This document shows, in pieces, positions 22,810-26,211 of a DNA stretch of 26,211 bases. The notes beneath the pieces were generated by a model. It saw only the letters and a list, made by a program, of their open reading frames with translations, was not told the origin of the DNA and searched no databases. Location of the stretch: positions 1-26,211 of the forward strand of contig CAYORM010000040.1 in NCBI GenBank assembly GCA_964406375.1, read 5' to 3'. Both the position numbers and the translations under genes were made by a program. The stretch comes from CAYORM01 sp964406375 (GTDB lineage Bacteria; Pseudomonadota; Alphaproteobacteria; DSM-16000; Inquilinaceae). Each line of letters opens with the position of its first letter. Positions within the stretch are counted from its first letter, which is position 1.

Positions 22810-23043
22810 GTGGACGTCCTGCGCGATTTCCTCGGCACCACGGCCGGGCAGACCTTCCTTTTCTCGCTGTTCGCTGTGCCGCTCTTCGTGGTGATGCTCG
22901 GCCGTGCCGGCCTGCCGCGGCTCTGGGCGCTGCTCGCCCTCGTCCCGGCAATCGGGCCGACGATTGTCTTCGGACTGATGGCGCTGCGGCGCTGGCCGGC
23001 CGCGCGGCCGCTGCCCGCCCGGGGCGGGGAGGGCAGGGGATGA
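22810..23043 (+). CDS. Small membrane protein of unknown function (first of pair)
   Basis: A 77-aa protein with two hydrophobic helices (about 13-30 and 37-58), then a Pro/Arg/Gly-rich tail. The second helix reads LPRLWALLALVPAIGPTIVF and ends at RRWP. The start is GTG 22810, four bases after the rlmN stop; the rlmN end supplies no strong ribosome-binding site. The stop overlaps the next start as ATGA. The next gene has the same layout, so the two look like distant copies. No domain is recognised. Confidence 0.6.
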   Translation: MDVLRDFLGTTAGQTFLFSLFAVPLFVVMLGRAGLPRLWALLALVPAIGPTIVFGLMALRRWPAARPLPARGGEGRG

Positions 23044-23315
23044 CCGACCTCGTCGCGCTCCTCACCGACATCTACGGCCTGGGCTGGTTGTTCTCGATGG
23101 AGCACTGGCTCGTCAATCTGCTGATCGGCATCCACATCGTGCTGCTGATCGCCGCCGCCGCGTTCGCCAGCGTGCGCATGGGGGTGACGCCGCTCTGGAC
23201 GCTGCTGCTCGTCGTGCCGTTCCTGCAGATCGTCGGCCTCGCCGGCATCGCCTTCGTGCGCTGGCCACGCGTTGACGGCCCGCGGCGCGTGCAGACCGAG
23301 CACCCGCCTGGCTGA
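23040..23315 (+). CDS. Small membrane protein of unknown function (second of pair)
   Basis: A 91-aa protein with two helices (about 25-45 and 51-72). The second, TPLWTLLLVVPFLQIVGLAG ending at VRWP, parallels the segment PLxWxLLxLVP...RWP of the preceding gene. ATG 23040 overlaps the previous stop by four bases and has GGCAGGG upstream. The unit rlmN plus these two genes appears to be one transcript; a link to ribosome modification is not implied. No family is recognised. Confidence 0.7.
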   Translation: MTDLVALLTDIYGLGWLFSMEHWLVNLLIGIHIVLLIAAAAFASVRMGVTPLWTLLLVVPFLQIVGLAGIAFVRWPRVDGPRRVQTEHPPG

Positions 23316-23344
23316 CCCGGCGCGTCCCCCCGCCGCCCTGCGGC

Positions 23345-23373
23345 TTGCCGGGCGAAGGGGTTTTCCCTACTGT
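23345..23373 (+). promoter_or_regulatory. Weak candidate promoter of argG
   Basis: TTGCCG (23345-23350) and TACTGT (23368-23373) are 17 bases apart, with an AT-richer GGGGTTTTCCC between them. Matches to consensus are partial (4 and 3 of 6). The spacing and the distance of 29 bases to the start codon are right for argG. Confidence 0.25.
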
Positions 23374-23402
23374 CCCGCCGCCTTGACAGCGGAGAGACGA
23401 GG

Positions 23403-24647
23403 ATGGCGTCCGACGATCGGCAGCAGCAGGTGAAGCGCGTTGTGCTCGCCTATTCGGGCGGGCTCGATACCTCGGTGATCCTCCGCTGGCTGCAGGAGAC
23501 CTATGGCTGCGAAGTGGTGACCTTCACCGCCGATCTCGGCCAGGGCGAAGAGCTTGAGCCGGCGCGCAAGAAGGCGGAGATGCTCGGCGTCCGCCCCGAG
23601 CACATCTTCATCCGCGATCTGCGCGAGGAATTCGTCCGCGACTTTGTCTTCCCGATGTTCCGGGCGAACACGCTCTATGAAGGCACCTATCTGCTCGGCA
23701 CCTCGATCGCCCGGCCGCTGATCTCCAAGCATCTCGTCGAGATCGCGCGCGAGGTCGGGGCCGATGCAGTGGCGCATGGCGCGACCGGCAAAGGCAACGA
23801 CCAGGTGCGCTTCGAGCTCTCGGCCTATGCGCTCGACCCCCACATCAAGGTCATCGCGCCGTGGCGGCTGTGGGATCTGACGAGCCGCACCCGCCTTCTC
23901 GCCTATGCCGAGCAGCACCAGATCCCGATCGCCCGGGACAAGTATGGCGAGCCGCCTTATTCCACGGACGCCAACCTCCTGCACATCTCCTATGAGGGCA
24001 AGGCGCTCGAGGATCCCTGGGTCGAGCCGGACGAGGCGATGTTCACCCGTTCGGTCAATCCGGCCGCGGCACCGGACGAGCCCACCTATGTCGAGATCGA
24101 GTTCGAGGCCGGCGATCCGGTCGCGGTGAATGGCGAGCGCCTGTCGCCGGCGGCGCTCCTCACCCGGCTGAACGAGCTCGGCGGGGCCAACGGCATCGGG
24201 CGTCTCGACCTCGTCGAGAACCGGTTCGTCGGCATGAAGAGCCGCGGCGTCTATGAGACCCCGGGGGGCACCGTCCTTCTCGCCGCGCATCGGGCGATCG
24301 AGTCGATCACGCTCGACCGCGGCGCCGCGCATCTCAAGGACGAGCTGATGCCCCGCTACGCGGAGCTGATCTACAACGGCTTCTGGTTCGCCCCGGAGCG
24401 CGAGGCGCTGCAGGCGCTGATCGACAAGACGCAGGAGCGCGTCTCCGGAACGGTGCGGCTGAAGCTGCTGAAGGGCAATGTGATCGTGGTTGGCCGGAAG
24501 AGCCCGAACAGCCTCTACCGCCTCGATTATGTGACCTTCGAGGAGGATACGGTCTACGATCAGCGCGACGCGCAGGGCTTCATCAAGCTCAACGCGCTGC
24601 GGCTCAGGCTCGGCGCGATGGCGCGGGGTGAGGGCTCCCGCGGCTGA
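23403..24647 (+). CDS. argG: Argininosuccinate synthase
   Basis: A 414-aa cytosolic enzyme that joins citrulline and aspartate at the cost of ATP to form argininosuccinate, the penultimate step of arginine synthesis. The N-type PP-loop AYSGGLDTSV at 16-25 binds ATP. Further signatures are FTADLGQGEELEPARKKAE, GTSIARPLISKHLVEIA, AHGATGKGNDQVRFE, SRDK-like ARDKYGEPPYSTDANLLHIS and KSRGVYETPGGT. Length is normal for the type-1 form. ATG 23403 has GGAGAG upstream. argH is not in the window. It is followed by a hairpin terminator. Confidence 0.97.
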   Translation: MASDDRQQQVKRVVLAYSGGLDTSVILRWLQETYGCEVVTFTADLGQGEELEPARKKAEMLGVRPEHIFIRDLREEFVRDFVFPMFRANTLYEGTYLLGTSIARPLISKHLVEIAREVGADAVAHGATGKGNDQVRFELSAYALDPHIKVIAPWRLWDLTSRTRLLAYAEQHQIPIARDKYGEPPYSTDANLLHISYEGKALEDPWVEPDEAMFTRSVNPAAAPDEPTYVEIEFEAGDPVAVNGERLSPAALLTRLNELGGANGIGRLDLVENRFVGMKSRGVYETPGGTVLLAAHRAIESITLDRGAAHLKDELMPRYAELIYNGFWFAPEREALQALIDKTQERVSGTVRLKLLKGNVIVVGRKSPNSLYRLDYVTFEEDTVYDQRDAQGFIKLNALRLRLGAMARGEGSRG

Positions 24648-24682
24648 GCCGCCTCACGATCTGACCGCTCCGTGCGCAAAGG

Positions 24683-24707
24683 CAAGGGGCCATCTGCGGC
24701 CCCCTTG
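24683..24707 (+). terminator. Hairpin terminator after argG
   Basis: CAAGGGGCC (24683-24691) pairs with GGCCCCCTTG (24698-24707) with one bulged base and the loop ATCTGC. It lies 35 bases after the argG stop. Confidence 0.6.
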
Positions 24708-24810
24708 TCCGTTCCGGCGGGATGATTCGGCGGAACGGGGCCGCTGCGAGACCATTGCCACCGCGCGCATCCCTTGCGGATGCGCCGGACTCGCGGCACC
24801 AGTTGCGCCC

Positions 24811-25602
24811 ATGTCCTTGCCGCGCACCGCACCCAGACGAAGCCGCTCCGACCGCCAGCGCGAGATCCTGACCCAGATACGGTCGACCGGAGCGATCCGG
24901 CTGCACGATCTCGCGGCGCAGTTCGGGGTGAGCGCCGAGACCATCCGGCGCGATCTCGAGCAGCTCAGCGCCCAAGGTCTCGTGATGCGCACCCTGGGCG
25001 GCGCGACGGCGGGCAATCCGCTGCGCGATCCCGGCTTCGATGTCCGCATGCAGCAGAATGCGGAGCTCCGTGACCGGGTGGCGCAGGCGGCGTTGCCGCT
25101 GATCGAGCCGGGAGACGTGCTGTTCCTGTCCTCGGGGATCACCGCGCTTCAATTTGCCCAGCATCTCGGCGGGCTCGAGATGGAGCTGACGGTGATCACG
25201 ACGAGCGTGCGGGTCGCCAATGCGGTGGCGGTGAACCCGTCCGCCCAGATCATTCTCGCCCCCGGCGATTTCGATGCCACCGAGCAATCGGTCACCGGGC
25301 CGGAGACGCGCAGCTTCCTCGCCAAGTTCAATGCCGACCGGGCGATCTTCGGGGCCAGCGGGATCACCGAAGGCGGCGTAACCGAGTCGCGCTCAGGCGT
25401 TGCGTGGAATCTGCGCGCGATGATCGAAGGGGCGGCCCAGGCCGTGCTGCTGGCCGACCATTCCCGCTTCGGCCAGCGCCGTCTGGAGACGGTGGTAGGG
25501 CTGGACGCGTTGGATGTCCTGGTGTCGGACCGTCCGCCCGAGGGACGGCTGGCCGAGGCACTGCGCGAGGCGGGGGTGCGGCTGGTTCTGCCCGCCGCCT
25601 GA
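24811..25602 (+). CDS. DeoR-family transcriptional regulator
   Basis: A 263-aa regulator. The DeoR helix-turn-helix covers about residues 13-68 (RQREILTQIRSTGAIRLHDL, then AAQFGVSAETIRRDLEQLSAQGLVMRTLGGA cut here into two parts). The C-terminal sugar-phosphate-sensing domain has LFLSSGITALQFAQHL (the SGxT phosphate loop, here SGIT), RAIFGASGITEGGVTE and VLLADHSRFGQ. Such proteins repress catabolic or transport operons until a phosphorylated sugar binds. ATG 24811 gives the usual family start; no clear ribosome-binding site precedes it and the frame is open further upstream. The likely target is the ABC operon starting 120 bases downstream. Confidence 0.9.
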   Translation: MSLPRTAPRRSRSDRQREILTQIRSTGAIRLHDLAAQFGVSAETIRRDLEQLSAQGLVMRTLGGATAGNPLRDPGFDVRMQQNAELRDRVAQAALPLIEPGDVLFLSSGITALQFAQHLGGLEMELTVITTSVRVANAVAVNPSAQIILAPGDFDATEQSVTGPETRSFLAKFNADRAIFGASGITEGGVTESRSGVAWNLRAMIEGAAQAVLLADHSRFGQRRLETVVGLDALDVLVSDRPPEGRLAEALREAGVRLVLPAA

Positions 25603-25644
25603 CAGGATCGCCTCCTTCTCGGCGGCGGGCCGGCAGCATGTATG

Positions 25645-25669
25645 TGGAAAATCCAAAAATTAGGTTGGA
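25645..25669. promoter_or_regulatory. Nested inverted repeats before the ABC ATPase gene
   Basis: TGGA-AAA-TCCA (25645-25655) overlaps TCCAA (25652-25656) paired with TTGGA (25665-25669). The repeated word TGGAAAA also recurs at 25666-25672. The stretch 25638-25680 is strikingly AT-rich for this genome. It fits an operator, probably for the DeoR-family protein, within the promoter of the following gene. Confidence 0.45.
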
Positions 25670-25722
25670 AAACGCACAGGATGATGTAGGGATAGCGTCG
25701 TGGTCCTGTCCTGATCGCCGCG

Positions 25723-26211
25723 ATGCCCGACCGTCCCCAGCCATCCGACGCCCTGCTCGATCTGCGCGACCTCCGTGTCACTTTCGAAACGCGGTACGGC
25801 CCCGCTGACGCACTCAACGGCGTTTCCCTATCGGTCCGCCGCGGCGAGATCCTGTGCATCGTCGGCGAGTCTGGCTGCGGGAAGAGCCTCACCTCGCTGT
25901 CGGTGATGGGCCTGCTCCCGGCGGCGGGACGGGTCACCGGCGGCTCGATCCGCTTCGATGGCCGCGACCTGCTCGCTCTGTCGGAGGCCGAGCGGCGGGC
26001 CCTGCGCGGCCGGCGGATGTCGATGATCTTCCAGGAGCCCATGACCTCGCTCAATCCCGTGCTGCGGATCGGTGACCAGATCGCCGAGCCGATGATGGAG
26101 CATGGCGGCGTCTCCCGTGCGGCCGCCATCGCACGGGCGGTCGAAATGATGCGATTGGTCGGCATCGCCGACCCCGAGCGGCGCCTGCGGGCCTATCCGC
26201 ACCAGTTCTCC
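25723..26211 (+). CDS. Opp/Dpp-type ABC transporter ATP-binding protein, 3' end outside window
   Basis: The first 163 residues of an ABC ATPase; the frame is open to the right edge. Walker A is G48-ESGCGK-S55. The Q loop is MIFQEPMTSLNPVLRIGDQI with Q104. The segment YPHQFS at the edge is the start of the peptide-transporter signature region (normally YPHQFSGGMRQR). These are hallmarks of DppD/OppD-type subunits, often fused to a second ATPase half in alphaproteobacteria; the fusion cannot be tested here. It should power uptake of a peptide or related solute. ATG 25723 has no strong ribosome-binding site. It does not belong to the sugar ABC permeases at 5773-7540, which need a MalK-type ATPase. 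Confidence 0.92.
   Translation, partial: MPDRPQPSDALLDLRDLRVTFETRYGPADALNGVSLSVRRGEILCIVGESGCGKSLTSLSVMGLLPAAGRVTGGSIRFDGRDLLALSEAERRALRGRRMSMIFQEPMTSLNPVLRIGDQIAEPMMEHGGVSRAAAIARAVEMMRLVGIADPERRLRAYPHQFS

Noticed and set aside
1..26211. CRISPR arrays, rRNA, insertion sequences, replication origin
   Set aside because: No regularly spaced repeats, rRNA signatures, transposase motifs or DnaA-box clusters were seen on either strand.

Overview
The window comes from a G+C-rich alphaproteobacterium. Several gene families point that way: MmcB, IalB, AzlC/AzlD, an ETHE1/Blh-type metallo-hydrolase and a Caulobacter XylB-like dehydrogenase. A Rhodospirillales-type or related lineage seems likely, but the sequence does not fix the genus. 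Most of the window is ordinary, densely packed chromosome. The first 2.8 kb is different: it is AT-richer and carries a tyrosine recombinase.

Positions 1-2807 look like the end of an integrated element. It holds a truncated, exported ClpP-fold serine-protease-like gene (1-893, running off the left edge), about 500 bases without a gene, and a tightly coupled minus-strand trio: integrase, a 72-aa protein and a small membrane protein. A tRNA-Ala(CGC) gene follows at 2949-3024, then an anchored protein of unknown function (3296-3775).

Positions 3877-8917 form one minus-strand transcription unit. In transcription order it encodes a sugar-type ABC binding protein, two permeases and two tandem cation-diffusion-facilitator (CDF)-like membrane proteins. 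Both CDF-like proteins have lost the canonical metal ligands. No matching ATPase is encoded nearby. Transcribed divergently from this unit are a creatininase-family amidohydrolase and an overlapping FadR-type GntR regulator, which probably controls the locus. The shared intergenic region holds a candidate promoter and operator.

Positions 10705-16256 carry a bidirectional hairpin terminator, a Dps ferritin, a class-C beta-lactamase-like serine hydrolase divergent from a DHDPS/NAL-family aldolase, an AzlC/AzlD exporter pair and an orphan sensor histidine kinase.

Positions 16382-21470 contain two paralogous 104-aa lipoproteins resembling the I78 peptidase-inhibitor family, an MFS transporter, a persulfide-dioxygenase-like hydrolase, tRNA-Arg(CCT), a XylB-like sugar dehydrogenase, MmcB and an IalB-family protein.

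Positions 21651-26211 hold rlmN, two small look-alike two-helix membrane proteins, argG, a DeoR-family regulator and the start of an Opp/Dpp-type ABC ATPase that runs off the right edge.

No CRISPR array, rRNA, insertion sequence or replication origin was seen. The least explained items are the metal-site-less CDF pair, the two I78-like lipoproteins and the cargo next to the integrase. None of these amounts to a demonstrated new system.
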